From positions 1 to 64,000 of the forward strand of contig JAFQES010000014.1 in the NCBI GenBank assembly GCA_017398945.1: DNA of 64,000 nt. Reading direction: 5' to 3'. The notes under the pieces are model-generated. The model ran no database searches. It saw only the letters and a program-made list of their open reading frames with translations, and was not told the DNA's origin. Numbering within the stretch: position 1 is the stretch's first letter; each line of letters begins with the position of its first letter. The translations under genes were made by a program, and so were the position numbers. This DNA comes from Bacilli bacterium. Lineage in GTDB: Bacteria > Bacillota_I > Bacilli_A > RF39 > UBA660. Below are positions 52,853-62,580 of this stretch, piece by piece.

Positions 52853-53305
52853 ATGAATAAAGTTATATTAGTTGGAAGACTTACAAAAGATCCTGAAATG
52901 AGAACAACTGGTTCAGGAGTTGCTGTTACATCATTTACAGTTGCCGTAAATCGTCCTTACTCTGATCAAAGTGGAGAAAGACAAACTGATTTTATCAACT
53001 GTGTTATATGGCGTAAACAAGCAGAAAATGTAGCTAGATACTGTAATAAAGGTAGTCTAGTTGCTGTAGAAGGTCGTATTCAAACTAGAAGTTATGATCA
53101 TCAAGATGGATCAAAAAGGTATGTAACAGAAGTTGTTTGTGATAATGTAACTTTCTTATCTTCTAAAAATAGTGGTTCAACTAGTGAACCAATGAGTTTT
53201 GGGGGAAATATGAGTGAAGATATTGCTACTACAGATGTTACAGATGATCCTTTTAAAGATTTTGGTGATGAAATCGCTTTAAGTGAAGATGACCTACCAT
53301 TTTAA
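52853..53305 (+). CDS. ssb: Single-stranded DNA-binding protein
   Basis: 150 residues from ATG 52853; earlier in-frame ATGs lie in rpsF. OB fold MNKVILVGRLTKDPEMR, TSFTVAVNRPY, FINCVIWRKQAENVARYCNKGSLVAVEGRIQTRSY. The C-terminus ends DDLPF, the acidic tip that recruits repair and replication enzymes. Its place between rpsF and rpsR is the normal one. Confidence 0.97.
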   Translation: MNKVILVGRLTKDPEMRTTGSGVAVTSFTVAVNRPYSDQSGERQTDFINCVIWRKQAENVARYCNKGSLVAVEGRIQTRSYDHQDGSKRYVTEVVCDNVTFLSSKNSGSTSEPMSFGGNMSEDIATTDVTDDPFKDFGDEIALSEDDLPF

Positions 53306-53320
53306 TAAGGAGGAATAATA

Positions 53321-53536
53321 ATGGCAGAATTTCATCGTAAGAAAAAGAAAATATGTCAAATGTGTGCAGGAAAAAGCGTTGATTATAAAGACGTTATGAT
53401 TATAAATAAATATATTACTGAAAAAGGTAAAATTATGCCTCGTCGTATGACAGGTGCTTGTGCAAAACATCAAAGACATATTGCTCAACAAATTAAATAC
53501 GCAAGATTTATGGCTTTAATACCATATGTTAAGTAA
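53321..53536 (+). CDS. rpsR: 30S ribosomal protein S18 (zinc-type)
   Basis: 71 residues. ICQMC near 11-15 plus a later Cys and His (TGACAKHQRHI) give a C+ zinc-binding form. The rest (VDYKDVMIINKYITEKGKIMPRR) is standard S18. Strong GGAGGA ribosome site, and a terminator follows, closing the rpsF-ssb-rpsR operon. Confidence 0.97.
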   Translation: MAEFHRKKKKICQMCAGKSVDYKDVMIINKYITEKGKIMPRRMTGACAKHQRHIAQQIKYARFMALIPYVK

Positions 53537-53559
53537 TCACAAAAGTGGTTACTTTTTTA
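53531..53559 (+). terminator. rpsR terminator
   Basis: AAGTAATCAC-AAAA-GTGGTTACTT (one wobble) followed by TTTT; it overlaps the rpsR stop. Confidence 0.88.
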
Positions 53560-53560
53560 T

Positions 53561-53589
53561 TTGATATTATCCTTCTTATTAGATATAAT
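53561..53589 (+). promoter_or_regulatory. Promoter of the repeat-protein gene
   Basis: TTGATA (53561-53566), 17 bases, TATAAT (53584-53589), then AGGAGGG. Confidence 0.75.
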
Positions 53590-53609
53590 AAGAATAATTA
53601 GGAGGGTTT

Positions 53610-55469
53610 ATGGGAAACGAAGAATTAAAAAAATTGATGAAAATTTTAGAAAGACACGATTTAATATATTGGAAAAATATTTTATCAAAATATAACATAA
53701 GTTATGAAGTGTTACAAAAAATACTTTCTTTAGATAAAGAATTAACTGACAGAAAAATAATGTGGTTTGGTAAATTTATAGAAGATATTAGTAAATATAT
53801 TGAGCTTGATAATGATATTTTAATTACTTTTTTAGAACATTATCCAAATGGTAATCGGTATAATATTTTAATATCTAAAATAGAGACTCTTAAAAATGAG
53901 TATACATTAGAGAAAAAAGATGTAATTATGTTAACAAAATGTCCTTTTGGTTTTTTAGAGATGAATGAATTTTTTAATTATATGTACATACATTATAATC
54001 AAAACTCATGTTCAGATTTGCTAAAAGAATATGTAGAATTTGCTTGCTCTGGTAAATGTATTTGTTCATATTTAACTCTTGAATCTCTTTATCGTAATAA
54101 GTGTCCATTTAATTATCTAAATTTATTGCAAAAAGTTGATATTTATTTTCTGCGTGAAGTTTTAACTTTTATAAAAGCTAAAATTGAATTATGTTATTTG
54201 GAAAAGATTGTTGATAAGTTAATAAAATTTCCGCAAGAGGAAAAGTATAGATCAAAATTAAGATATATTGTTTCTCGTGGGTTAACCGGAGAAGAAATAT
54301 TAGTATTATTAAACCATCATTTTACCGATGAACAAATAATTTATTTAAGAAATTTAATACAAGATAAATTAGATTTGTCTATTGTTCAAATAATAGCTCG
54401 TCCTAAATACTCTTTGGAAAAAATGCGTTATTTAGTAAAACTTTTTCATATGGGATATGATATAAATAAATATAAGAAATTTAATCAAGAACAATTAAAA
54501 TATATTATATTAGGTTTGGATAAGAAATTGGATGTATCTATATATGTTAATTCGCATTTTGATGCTAAACAAATGGAACTAATATATTATGGATTATTAA
54601 ACAACGATGACGTTTCAAAAGTAGCTAATACTAATTATAGTTATGAACAAATGGAATTCTTATTGATGGTTGAAAACTTTAAAAAGGAAAATAAAACTTT
54701 AAATGTTTCATTTGAAAAACTTTTTAATCCTAGTTATGATTTAAAATACATGGAAACCATGTTTTCGATTCTTTCTGATTACGAATTAACAAAAAAAGAA
54801 CAGGATTTTATATTTAACCCTAAATTTGCACCGTTTGTAAATATGAGTTATAAAAGTGATTCTTATATGAATTTATTAGTTAGAGCTCTAAAACTTAATG
54901 GTTTATCTAAATTAAGAGAACTTATAACTGACAAAAAATCTAATAAAATAATTAGTTTGTTAGTGCTTGGATTAGCAAATGGTTTTAATGATGAAAAAAT
55001 AGAATTTTTACAACAACATCATTATTTGTTGGAAGAACAACTTAATGAGATAGTTAGTGGATTAATTGAAGGTTTGAGTGTATCACAGGTTTTTGTATAT
55101 GCTAAACTACATGTTGATGCTAAAAAAATGAATATTATAAAAAAATTATTGCTTAATGGAGTAGATAATAATTTAGCTGGAATTTTAATTCAAAGTGGGC
55201 TTAGTCATAATAATATTTATGAATTACAAAATTATATCAATGCAAACTATACTTATGATCAGCTTAATTGTTTAGCTAGTTATATGCGAACTGGTTGGTT
55301 TGAAGATGATATTAAACAAGTGAATAATCTACTTAATGCTGGTGTAGATGAGGAAGTAATCCAAAATTTAGTCAATCCTAATGAAAGGTTACAATATTCT
55401 CAAAGTACTATTTATCAAGAGGTTTTAATGGATGATTTTCAAGCTTTGTTATTAGCAAAAAAACAATGA
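53610..55469 (+). CDS. Helical-repeat protein with Q-M/L repeats
   Basis: 619 residues, no signal or span. Two repeat arrays are visible: about residues 237-355 and about 458-590. Each unit of about 33 residues follows the pattern F-x-x-x-Q-M/L-x-x-I-x-x-G-L-x-x-x-x-D/N-V-S-x-Y/V, as in NSHFDAKQMELIYYGL, TNYSYEQMEFLL and ANYTYDQLNCLA. This is a solenoid-type helical repeat, often seen in large gut Firmicutes proteins. The N-terminus (1-230) is helical with several Cys. Own promoter and terminator. Likely a binding scaffold; partner unknown. Confidence 0.6.
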   Translation: MGNEELKKLMKILERHDLIYWKNILSKYNISYEVLQKILSLDKELTDRKIMWFGKFIEDISKYIELDNDILITFLEHYPNGNRYNILISKIETLKNEYTLEKKDVIMLTKCPFGFLEMNEFFNYMYIHYNQNSCSDLLKEYVEFACSGKCICSYLTLESLYRNKCPFNYLNLLQKVDIYFLREVLTFIKAKIELCYLEKIVDKLIKFPQEEKYRSKLRYIVSRGLTGEEILVLLNHHFTDEQIIYLRNLIQDKLDLSIVQIIARPKYSLEKMRYLVKLFHMGYDINKYKKFNQEQLKYIILGLDKKLDVSIYVNSHFDAKQMELIYYGLLNNDDVSKVANTNYSYEQMEFLLMVENFKKENKTLNVSFEKLFNPSYDLKYMETMFSILSDYELTKKEQDFIFNPKFAPFVNMSYKSDSYMNLLVRALKLNGLSKLRELITDKKSNKIISLLVLGLANGFNDEKIEFLQQHHYLLEEQLNEIVSGLIEGLSVSQVFVYAKLHVDAKKMNIIKKLLLNGVDNNLAGILIQSGLSHNNIYELQNYINANYTYDQLNCLASYMRTGWFEDDIKQVNNLLNAGVDEEVIQNLVNPNERLQYSQSTIYQEVLMDDFQALLLAKKQ

Positions 55470-55474
55470 GTTAA

Positions 55475-55508
55475 AAGGTAATCGCTTAACTTGGCGGTTA
55501 CTTTTTTA
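55475..55508 (+). terminator. Terminator of the repeat-protein gene
   Basis: GTAATCGC (55478-55485) pairs with GCGGTTAC (55494-55501), with wobble, and is followed by TTTTTT. Confidence 0.85.
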
Positions 55509-55588
55509 GTTTATAAAGTACTATTATTTACTATCTTTTTTTTATGATAACTGATATAATATAAATTGTATTTAAGGAGGTTTATATA

Positions 55589-56029
55589 ATGAAAGTAATT
55601 CTACTTAAAGATGTAAAAAAACAGGGGAAGAAAGATGATATAATTGATGTATCAGATGGTTACGCAACTAATTATCTAATAAAAAATAAGTTGGCTGTTG
55701 CATATTCAAAGAAAAGTGCTGAAGTATTAGATAGTCAAATTGAAAAAAGAAATGACGAAGAACAAAAATTAGTTGATAGCTATAATGAAATAAAGAAAAA
55801 ATTAGAAGATAAAGAAGTAGTTTTTCAAGTAAAAACTGGTAAAGATGATAGAGTATTTGGAACTATTTCTAGCAAACAAATATCTAGTGAATTAGAGAAA
55901 ATGGGCTATAAAATAGATAAAAAGTGTATTTTATTAGATCATGCTATTGATTCATTAGGAACGCATAATGTAATGGTTAAATTACATAAAAAGGTGGAAT
56001 TTAAAATTAAAGTATTACTTAAAAAGTAG
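55589..56029 (+). CDS. rplI: 50S ribosomal protein L9
   Basis: 146 residues. [37 protein letters not shown] is the L9 N-terminal signature. The long linking helix (about 42-75) and C-terminal domain ([14 protein letters not shown]...) follow. TATAAT at 55555-55560 and TAAGGAGGT precede it. Followed by dnaC after 8 bases, the usual Bacilli order. Confidence 0.96.
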   Translation: MKVILLKDVKKQGKKDDIIDVSDGYATNYLIKNKLAVAYSKKSAEVLDSQIEKRNDEEQKLVDSYNEIKKKLEDKEVVFQVKTGKDDRVFGTISSKQISSELEKMGYKIDKKCILLDHAIDSLGTHNVMVKLHKKVEFKIKVLLKK

Positions 56030-56037
56030 GTGATAGT

Positions 56038-57381
56038 ATGGCTTCAAGAAGTATGCCCCAAAATAATGATGCTGAAATGAGTGTTTTAGGTGTTGCTTTT
56101 TTAGACGAAAGGCTAATAAGTAAGATATGTGAAGAAGTTAACAAAGATATGTTTTTTAATGAAAAAAATCAACATATTTTTGATGCAATAGTTAATCTTT
56201 ATAAAAATAAAATACCTATTGATATAATGACTATTAAAGATGAACTGGATAAAAAGAAAGCTTTGAAGTCTATTGGGGGAATTGAGTATTTAAGCGAGAT
56301 TATTGATTCGGTTGTTACAACAGCTAATTTAGAATACTATATCAAAATATTAAAAGAGAACGCAATTAGAAGAAATTTAATCGATACAGCAACTAATATA
56401 GTTACAGAAGCTTATGATGAAGAAGATATAAATTCTTTACTTGATAATGCGGAAAGAAATATTTTAAATACGATAAAGGTACGTCAAGCTAGTGAGTTTT
56501 TACCAATTGGAGAAGTATTAAGAAAAGCGCAAGAAAATTTGGAAATGCTTGCTAAAAATAAAAGACCTGTTACAGGTTTATCAACAGGATTTTATGATTT
56601 AGATAAAATCACAGCAGGACTTCATGGTGGTGAAATGATTATCTTAGCAGCTCGTCCAGGTATGGGAAAAACAGCTTTTGCTTTAAATATTGCTACTAAT
56701 GCAGCTAGTACGACAAATAAAGCTATTGCAGTATTTAACTTGGAAATGTCAGCAGAAATGTTAGTGAATCGTATGATTTCGTCAGTTGGGCAAATAGATT
56801 CTTATAAATTACAAACTGGTCGTTTAGAAAATAATGATTGGAAAAGATATAACGAAGCATTAAGTCAACTTGCTGAAACTAATATTTATATTGAAGATAA
56901 CGCTGGTATTACAAGTTCCGAAATTAGAGCAAAATGTCGTCGCTTAGCACAAAAACCAGAAGGACTAGGCTTAGTTGTAATCGACTATTTACAGCTTGTT
57001 ACAACTGGTAACAAACGGGTTGAATCAAGACAAGTTGAAGTATCAGAAATTTCCCGTAGTTTAAAGACAATGGCTTTAGAATTAGATGTTCCAGTAATTG
57101 CGTTAGCGCAATTATCACGTAGTGCAGAAAAACGTGAAAACTCTCAACCAATGCTAGCTGACTTACGTGAGTCAGGATCGTTAGAACAAGATGCCGATAT
57201 GGTTTTATTTATTAATCGTAAAGACTATTATGAAGCCAAAACAGATAAAAGGGAAAATATTGTTCCAGCTGAATTAATAATCGCAAAACATCGTAAGGGT
57301 TCAACGGGATTAGTAAATTTAATATTTGAACTTAATATGAGTAATTTTAGAAATTATATGAAAGCAGATAATGAGAATTAA
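56038..57381 (+). CDS. dnaC: Replicative DNA helicase (DnaB type; DnaC of Bacillus)
   Basis: 447 residues. N-terminal DnaB domain (MPQNNDAEMSVLGVAFLD...), RecA-like core with Walker A ARPGMGKTAFALNIA (about 215), Walker B LVVIDYLQLV, arginine-finger region and C-terminal AKHRKGSTG. Opens the fork as a hexamer. No intein. Bacillus names it dnaC; other genomes use dnaB. Confidence 0.97.
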   Translation: MASRSMPQNNDAEMSVLGVAFLDERLISKICEEVNKDMFFNEKNQHIFDAIVNLYKNKIPIDIMTIKDELDKKKALKSIGGIEYLSEIIDSVVTTANLEYYIKILKENAIRRNLIDTATNIVTEAYDEEDINSLLDNAERNILNTIKVRQASEFLPIGEVLRKAQENLEMLAKNKRPVTGLSTGFYDLDKITAGLHGGEMIILAARPGMGKTAFALNIATNAASTTNKAIAVFNLEMSAEMLVNRMISSVGQIDSYKLQTGRLENNDWKRYNEALSQLAETNIYIEDNAGITSSEIRAKCRRLAQKPEGLGLVVIDYLQLVTTGNKRVESRQVEVSEISRSLKTMALELDVPVIALAQLSRSAEKRENSQPMLADLRESGSLEQDADMVLFINRKDYYEAKTDKRENIVPAELIIAKHRKGSTGLVNLIFELNMSNFRNYMKADNEN

Positions 57382-57393
57382 AAAGGAGATATT

Positions 57394-58884
57394 ATGAATA
57401 GTAAACAAAAAATAATTACATTTTTGTTAGTTGCAATTACTGTTGTAATACTATTTTTATATGGATTAGTTGATAAAGAATACAATATAGCTAAAGAAGT
57501 TTATCAAGTTTATTTAAATGGTGAAGCAATTGGTACAATAGCTGATGAAGATAAATTATATGATTTAATTGATAATAATCAACAATTAATAAAAGAAAAG
57601 TATAATGTTACTAATGTATATCCACCTAATAACTTTGAGATTATAAAAAAATATACTTATGATGAAAAGTTAACTACTGCAGAGGATATCTATAATAAAA
57701 TTGAACAATTGGAAGATTTTACAATAAAGGGTTATGTGATTACAATTAATCCAAATGATCCTGAAAAAGAAGCGTTTACGATAAATGTTACAGATAAAAA
57801 AATATTTGAAAGTGCAATAAATAAATTTATTAATACATTTGTTGATGAAGAAGTTTTTATTGATTATATGAATGGTACGCAAAAAGATATAGTTGATACT
57901 GGTAGTATCATTGAAAATATGGGATTTAATGAGACTTTTAAAATTAAAGAATCTTTAATTAGTGTTAATGAAAAAATATTTACAGATGAGATTTCGTTAA
58001 GTCAATATTTGCTCTTTGGGGATCAAGAAGAAACGAAGTATTATACCATTAAAGCAGGAGATACGATAACAAGCGTTTCTGAAGAAAATAAACTGAATAC
58101 GGAAGAATTTTTAATTGCTAATCCAAAATATGAAAGTGAAGATAGTTTGCTGGCAATTAATGATCAAGTAAATGTTACCTTGATTAAACCGATGATTTCT
58201 TTAACTTATCAACTTTATAGTGTTAGTGATGAGGAACAATACTTTGAAAAGAAAATTGTTTACGATAAATCTAAACCATCATCATATAGTCAAATAACAC
58301 AATCTGGAGTTACTGGTTTAACAAGACTTACAGAGCGTTATACTGTTACTAATGGAGAACAAAGTCAAGGTTCAGAAGTTATTAGTAAAGAAGTACTAAG
58401 AGAAAAAGTTGACCAAATTACTACTAAAGGACGCAGATATTATGGTGTAACAGGAAATTATATTGATGCTGGTACAGGATGGGCATGGCCAACTAACAGT
58501 GGTTATAGAATTACAAGTCCATATGGATATCGTTGGGGTGCTATGCATAATGCTATTGATATTTCTGGTACTGGATTTAATTCACCAATATATGCTGCTA
58601 ATGATGGAGAAGTTGTTGTAGCCAATAAACAATGTAAAAATTGTTCATATTGGTCACTAGGACACTATGTTGTTATTAAACATGCTAACAATTATTATAC
58701 TTTGTACGCTCATATGAATAGTTTAAATGTTTCAGTAGGACAGACGGTTTCTAAAGGGACAATTATTGGAAAGATGGGGGAGACTGGACGAGCAACAGGT
58801 GTTCACTTACATTACTCAGTTTCAATTGGGCAACCTTATTCTGAAAGTTATAGATATATTAATCCTCTAAATTTATATCGCTAA
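57394..58884 (+). CDS. M23 peptidase with LysM and G5-like domains
   Basis: 496 residues. Membrane anchor (about 7-24), an unrecognised outside region, LysM (about 216-262, YYTIKAGDTITSVSEENKL), a G5-like segment (about 270-350) and C-terminal M23/LytM (about 368-496) with H and D in MHNAIDISG, the HLH motif in GVHLHYSV, and TLYAHMNSL. All zinc ligands are present, so it should cut peptidoglycan peptide bonds. In B. subtilis this place holds yycH/yycI near walJ. Here the wall peptidase precedes walJ directly. Confidence 0.9.
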   Translation: MNSKQKIITFLLVAITVVILFLYGLVDKEYNIAKEVYQVYLNGEAIGTIADEDKLYDLIDNNQQLIKEKYNVTNVYPPNNFEIIKKYTYDEKLTTAEDIYNKIEQLEDFTIKGYVITINPNDPEKEAFTINVTDKKIFESAINKFINTFVDEEVFIDYMNGTQKDIVDTGSIIENMGFNETFKIKESLISVNEKIFTDEISLSQYLLFGDQEETKYYTIKAGDTITSVSEENKLNTEEFLIANPKYESEDSLLAINDQVNVTLIKPMISLTYQLYSVSDEEQYFEKKIVYDKSKPSSYSQITQSGVTGLTRLTERYTVTNGEQSQGSEVISKEVLREKVDQITTKGRRYYGVTGNYIDAGTGWAWPTNSGYRITSPYGYRWGAMHNAIDISGTGFNSPIYAANDGEVVVANKQCKNCSYWSLGHYVVIKHANNYYTLYAHMNSLNVSVGQTVSKGTIIGKMGETGRATGVHLHYSVSIGQPYSESYRYINPLNLYR

Positions 58885-59648
58885 TGAAAATTTGTGTTTT
58901 AGCTAGTGGTTCTAAAGGGAACGTAACATACGTAGAAACTAAAAAACATAAGATTTTGCTTGACGTTGGAAAAAATTATAAATATATAAAAGAGCAATTA
59001 CAAAGTATAGATGTTGATATAAAAGAAATTGATTATGTACTTATTAGTCATTTACATGATGATCATATTTCTGCTTTAGAAACATTGGTAAGAAGAGTTA
59101 AACCAACTATTTGTTTAACTAGACCAATGTTTCTTGAACTTCCAGATTTAAATGCTTATGAAAGAATATTGATTTATGAAGATGATATTTATTTAGATGA
59201 TGTAGTCGTAAAAAGTATAAAATCTTCTCATGATGCAACCGATTCAAGAAACTTTCTTATTGAAGAAGGAGATTCATCGGTTGTATATATAACAGATACA
59301 GGATATGTTAAAGCTAAGAATTTTGCAATAGTAGCTAACAAAAATATTTATTTAATGGAAAGCAATCATGATATTGAAATGCTAAATAATGGTCCATATC
59401 CAAAGTGGTTGAAGAAAAGAGTATTAAGCGATTATGGCCATTTATCTAATAATGCTGCTAGTTTTTACTTAACAAAATTAATTGGCCCTAATACCAAAAA
59501 AGTTGTATTAATGCACTTAAGTGAAACTAATAATTCTAAAGATAAATCTTTATTGACTTTAACCGATACATTTAAAGAATATGAAGTTGATTTTAAAAAT
59601 GTTATTATAAGTGATCAAAATGAAAAGTCGGAAGTGATTGAAGTATGA
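58884..59648 (+). CDS. walJ: WalJ (YycJ) metallo-beta-lactamase-fold protein
   Basis: 254 residues. N-terminal VLASGSKGNVTYVE, the metal motif SHLHDDHISAL (HxHxDH) and GHLSNNAASF and LMHLSE blocks of the YycJ family. It is linked in Bacilli to cell division/DNA replication coordination and the WalKR region, yet no walKR gene is seen here. It starts on the last base of the M23 gene and overlaps rlmH by 4. Confidence 0.93.
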   Translation: MKICVLASGSKGNVTYVETKKHKILLDVGKNYKYIKEQLQSIDVDIKEIDYVLISHLHDDHISALETLVRRVKPTICLTRPMFLELPDLNAYERILIYEDDIYLDDVVVKSIKSSHDATDSRNFLIEEGDSSVVYITDTGYVKAKNFAIVANKNIYLMESNHDIEMLNNGPYPKWLKKRVLSDYGHLSNNAASFYLTKLIGPNTKKVVLMHLSETNNSKDKSLLTLTDTFKEYEVDFKNVIISDQNEKSEVIEV

Positions 59649-60079
59649 TTACAATAATTTGTGTTGGTAAAATAAAAGAACATTATTTAAAAGATATGAT
59701 AGATGATTATTTAAAAAGAATTAGTAAATATCATAAAATTAACATTATTGAGCTAAAAGACTCTAATATTAAAAATGAAGAAGGGGAAATATTAAAAGTA
59801 TTAAAGCCTAATGCGTATAATATAGCTTTAGATATAAATGGAAATAGTTATAGCAGTATAGAATTAGCAAGTAAAATTGATCGTTTATTTACAATAAATA
59901 GTAATATATGCTTCATAATTGGAGGCAGTGATGGTATAGGAGAAAAAGTTAAGAAGTCATGTCAAGAACTACTGACATTTTCAAAACTTACTTTTCCTCA
60001 TGGGTTATTTAGGGGAATACTATTAGAACAAATTTATCGAAGTTTTAAAATTATCAATAATGAAACTTATCATAAGTGA
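59645..60079 (+). CDS. rlmH: 23S rRNA pseudouridine-1915 N3-methyltransferase RlmH
   Basis: 144 residues (usual 155-159). SPOUT-type knot: MITIICVGKIKEHYLKDMIDDYLKRISKYHK at the start, FIIGGSDGIGE near 98 and the C-terminal LTFPHGLFRGILLEQIYRSFKIINNETYHK. It methylates the H69 pseudouridine in the intersubunit bridge. The neighbourhood walJ-rlmH is conserved. Confidence 0.96.
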   Translation: MITIICVGKIKEHYLKDMIDDYLKRISKYHKINIIELKDSNIKNEEGEILKVLKPNAYNIALDINGNSYSSIELASKIDRLFTINSNICFIIGGSDGIGEKVKKSCQELLTFSKLTFPHGLFRGILLEQIYRSFKIINNETYHK

Positions 60080-60088
60080 GGTTAAATT

Positions 60089-61276
60089 ATGAATAAACAA
60101 GTAAAATTAATACTATTATCATATATCTTTTTTTCTTTATCTTGTGGAATATTTTATAATTTTCAAGAGTTATGGATGGCATCAAATGGCTTAAGTCTTA
60201 AAACAATTGGAATAGTTTATTCTTTGTGTGCATTGCTGTCTGTGTCTATAATTTTTTTGTTTTCTAATTTGATTGGTCAAGAAAAGTTAAAAGATTTTAC
60301 CTGTTTATTGTTAGTTTTAAAGTTTTGTACATTATTTTTGTTATTTATTTTAAATAATTCTAATAATTTATTTTTAATTAAGTTTATTGTAATGATTGAT
60401 TATGTCTTAAAAGTTGTTGTTTCTGCATGTATATATCCTCTTCTTAGTATTTTTGATAAAAGTGATAAATTATTTGCTGCTAAGACTTTAATTTATAGTT
60501 GGTTATATTATTTAGGAATATTTTTTACAAGTTTTCTTTTAGGCAAAACTTTAGGAAATGTAAAAATTGAATACAATTCTTTTTGTTTGATTGGGGCTAT
60601 TTTAATAACTATTAGTTTTTTAATTTTAAGAAATGTAAAAATCGATAAAAAAACAAGAAATAAAATAGATAATAATGTAATGTTTAAAATTACAAATAAA
60701 ATCAAAAATGATAAAATTACTTTGAATTATTTAGGATATTTATTTACTAATGAAATTGCATATTCATGTGTTACAAGATTAATTATAACAATATTTGTAA
60801 CTACAATGGGATTTTCTGATATCCAGGCTTCTAATTTAAATTTAGCGTTATGTGTTTTATCTGCTTTTTTAGGAACAATAATATTAGCTAAATTTACTAT
60901 GAAAAACAATTATATTAATTTTGCCATAAAATACTTTGGTAGATGTTTATTTTATTTTTTAGCGTTTTTATTTGGTACTAAATTGTTCATGTTAATTGCT
61001 ACAATATACACTATGATATTATCTGATTCATATGTAAATGTAACTGATGCTCCGTATGTAAATCGTTTTTCTAAAGAGGAACAATTAGCTTTTTCTAACT
61101 TAAAAGAAATGATTTCATACATAGCTGTTGCTATTGGCATGTTAATATGTTCTATAACGCTTCAATTTAACTTTAAATACAATTTTTTAGTAGCAACCAT
61201 ATTTATAGTAATCGCTACTTTATTTGGCTTTAATGCGATACGATTACATAATATTGAAAAGGAAAATGAGAAATGA
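60089..61276 (+). CDS. MFS-like 12-span transporter
   Basis: 395 residues with about 12 spans. The opening YIFFSLSCGIFYNFQELWMASNGLSLKTIGIVYSL resembles MFS carriers of the 3-phenylpropionate/sugar (LacY-like) type, including the N-terminal loop G-L-S. DAPYVNRFSKEEQLAFSN in the C-half is a loop between spans. The substrate is unknown. It overlaps ung by 4 bases (ATGA). Confidence 0.7.
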   Translation: MNKQVKLILLSYIFFSLSCGIFYNFQELWMASNGLSLKTIGIVYSLCALLSVSIIFLFSNLIGQEKLKDFTCLLLVLKFCTLFLLFILNNSNNLFLIKFIVMIDYVLKVVVSACIYPLLSIFDKSDKLFAAKTLIYSWLYYLGIFFTSFLLGKTLGNVKIEYNSFCLIGAILITISFLILRNVKIDKKTRNKIDNNVMFKITNKIKNDKITLNYLGYLFTNEIAYSCVTRLIITIFVTTMGFSDIQASNLNLALCVLSAFLGTIILAKFTMKNNYINFAIKYFGRCLFYFLAFLFGTKLFMLIATIYTMILSDSYVNVTDAPYVNRFSKEEQLAFSNLKEMISYIAVAIGMLICSITLQFNFKYNFLVATIFIVIATLFGFNAIRLHNIEKENEK

Positions 61277-61932
61277 TAGGTAACGATTGGGATAATATAT
61301 TAGGGAATATTTGGAATAGTTCTGGATTTAAAAATTTTTACAATATCATTTTAAATGAATATAAAACTAAAACAATCTATCCTTTATTACCAGATATATT
61401 TAATGCACTTAAATTAACACCTTTTAAAGATGTTAAAGTAGTTATTGTGGGACAAGATCCCTATCATGGAGAAGGGGAAGCACACGGACTTGCTTTTTCG
61501 GTTAATGATGGAGTTACTATTCCGCCATCTTTAAAAAACATTTATAAAGAACTTCATAATGATTTGGGAATAGAAATTCCTAAGTCTGGTAATTTAACTA
61601 AATGGGCTCAAAATGGAGTGCTTCTTTTGAATAATTCATTAACTGTGGTAAAAGATACTCCTAATTCTCATCAAAAGATCGGGTGGCATTTATTAACAGA
61701 TTATATAATAAAGAAAATTAATGAAAAAGATGAGCCAGTAGTATTTATTTTATGGGGAAATAATGCTAAGCAAAAGGTTCCTCTAATAAATAGTGATTTT
61801 CATAAAATTATAACTAGTTCTCATCCATCACCGTTTTCGGCTAATTATGGATTTTTTGGAAGTAAGCCATTTTCTCGGGCTAATAAATTTTTGTTAGAAA
61901 AAAAACGCCTTCCCGTAGATTGGCGTCTATAA
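61273..61932 (+). CDS. ung: Uracil-DNA glycosylase, family 1
   Basis: 219 residues. Catalytic water-activating GQDPYHGEGEAHGLAFSV (motif with Asp, near 61-78), NNSLTV, and the DNA-intercalating HPSPFSANYGFFGSKPFS. Removes uracil from DNA to start base-excision repair. It overlaps the end of the convergent lemA by 6 bases. The lemA terminator lies within its last codons. Confidence 0.97.
   Translation: MIGNDWDNILGNIWNSSGFKNFYNIILNEYKTKTIYPLLPDIFNALKLTPFKDVKVVIVGQDPYHGEGEAHGLAFSVNDGVTIPPSLKNIYKELHNDLGIEIPKSGNLTKWAQNGVLLLNNSLTVVKDTPNSHQKIGWHLLTDYIIKKINEKDEPVVFILWGNNAKQKVPLINSDFHKIITSSHPSPFSANYGFFGSKPFSRANKFLLEKKRLPVDWRL
61899..61926 (-). terminator. lemA terminator inside the ung coding end
   Basis: On the - strand: ACGCC-AATCTACGGGAA-GGCGT followed by a T run, starting right after the lemA stop. 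On the + strand it is the last codons of ung, so both constraints act on one sequence. Confidence 0.7.
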
Positions 61933-62463
61933 TTTAAAATCATCGATTATATCATCTTGCATATCTTTTCCATCAAAGTAAGGCTTAATTTTATAATTTA
62001 GCAATTTAGCTACAATAGTTGATGGGAATTTTCTGATTAGATGATTAGATTCAGTAGTGTTTTTATTATAATAGGTTTTTCCAGACACTAACTTTTCATC
62101 GTAATCTTTTATTTGATATAACAATTCAGTTATATCTTTATTTTTAATTAGAACATCATGATCATTAACTAAATCATTAATAATATTCATTGCATCAATT
62201 AAACGACGATCAAAATCAAAATTACTAATTTTTTCATCTTTAATATTAATTATATCTTTTAGATATTCTTTTTTTGTTTTTAATTCTTTTTTTATGATAC
62301 TATTAATCTTAATTATTACATCATATTTATTTCTTAAAGCTTCATCTATTACGTTTTCTGCTTGTTCTATTTTAGTTTTTAAATATTGTAAGTTATTATA
62401 ACTATTTATATAAACGATTGCTAAAATACCAACGATTACTATTATTATTAAAAATATTGTCAT
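61927..62463 (-). CDS. lemA: LemA family protein
   Basis: 178 residues. N-terminal membrane span (about 3-20) and the LemA helical bundle: SYNNLQYLKTKIEQAENVIDEALRNKYDVIIKI (about 25-55), and the C-terminal FPSTIVAKLLNYKIKPYF. The role is unknown across the family; many members sit in the membrane with an outside helical domain. No HtpX partner gene is adjacent. Confidence 0.9.
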   Translation of the reverse strand: MTIFLIIIVIVGILAIVYINSYNNLQYLKTKIEQAENVIDEALRNKYDVIIKINSIIKKELKTKKEYLKDIINIKDEKISNFDFDRRLIDAMNIINDLVNDHDVLIKNKDITELLYQIKDYDEKLVSGKTYYNKNTTESNHLIRKFPSTIVAKLLNYKIKPYFDGKDMQDDIIDDFKL

Positions 62464-62528
62464 TTCTTATTCACCTATATATAAATATAACAAATTTGAA
62501 TTTATTACGCAACTAAAGGTAGGTTAAT

Positions 62529-62556
62529 TTGACATATTTAAAAAACGTGCTATAAT
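62529..62556 (+). promoter_or_regulatory. Promoter
   Basis: TTGACA (62529-62534), 16 bases, TATAAT (62551-62556); GAGGGGTTG follows before the ATG at 62581. Confidence 0.8.
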
Positions 62557-62580
62557 ATTTACTCAATTTGAGGGGTTGCT

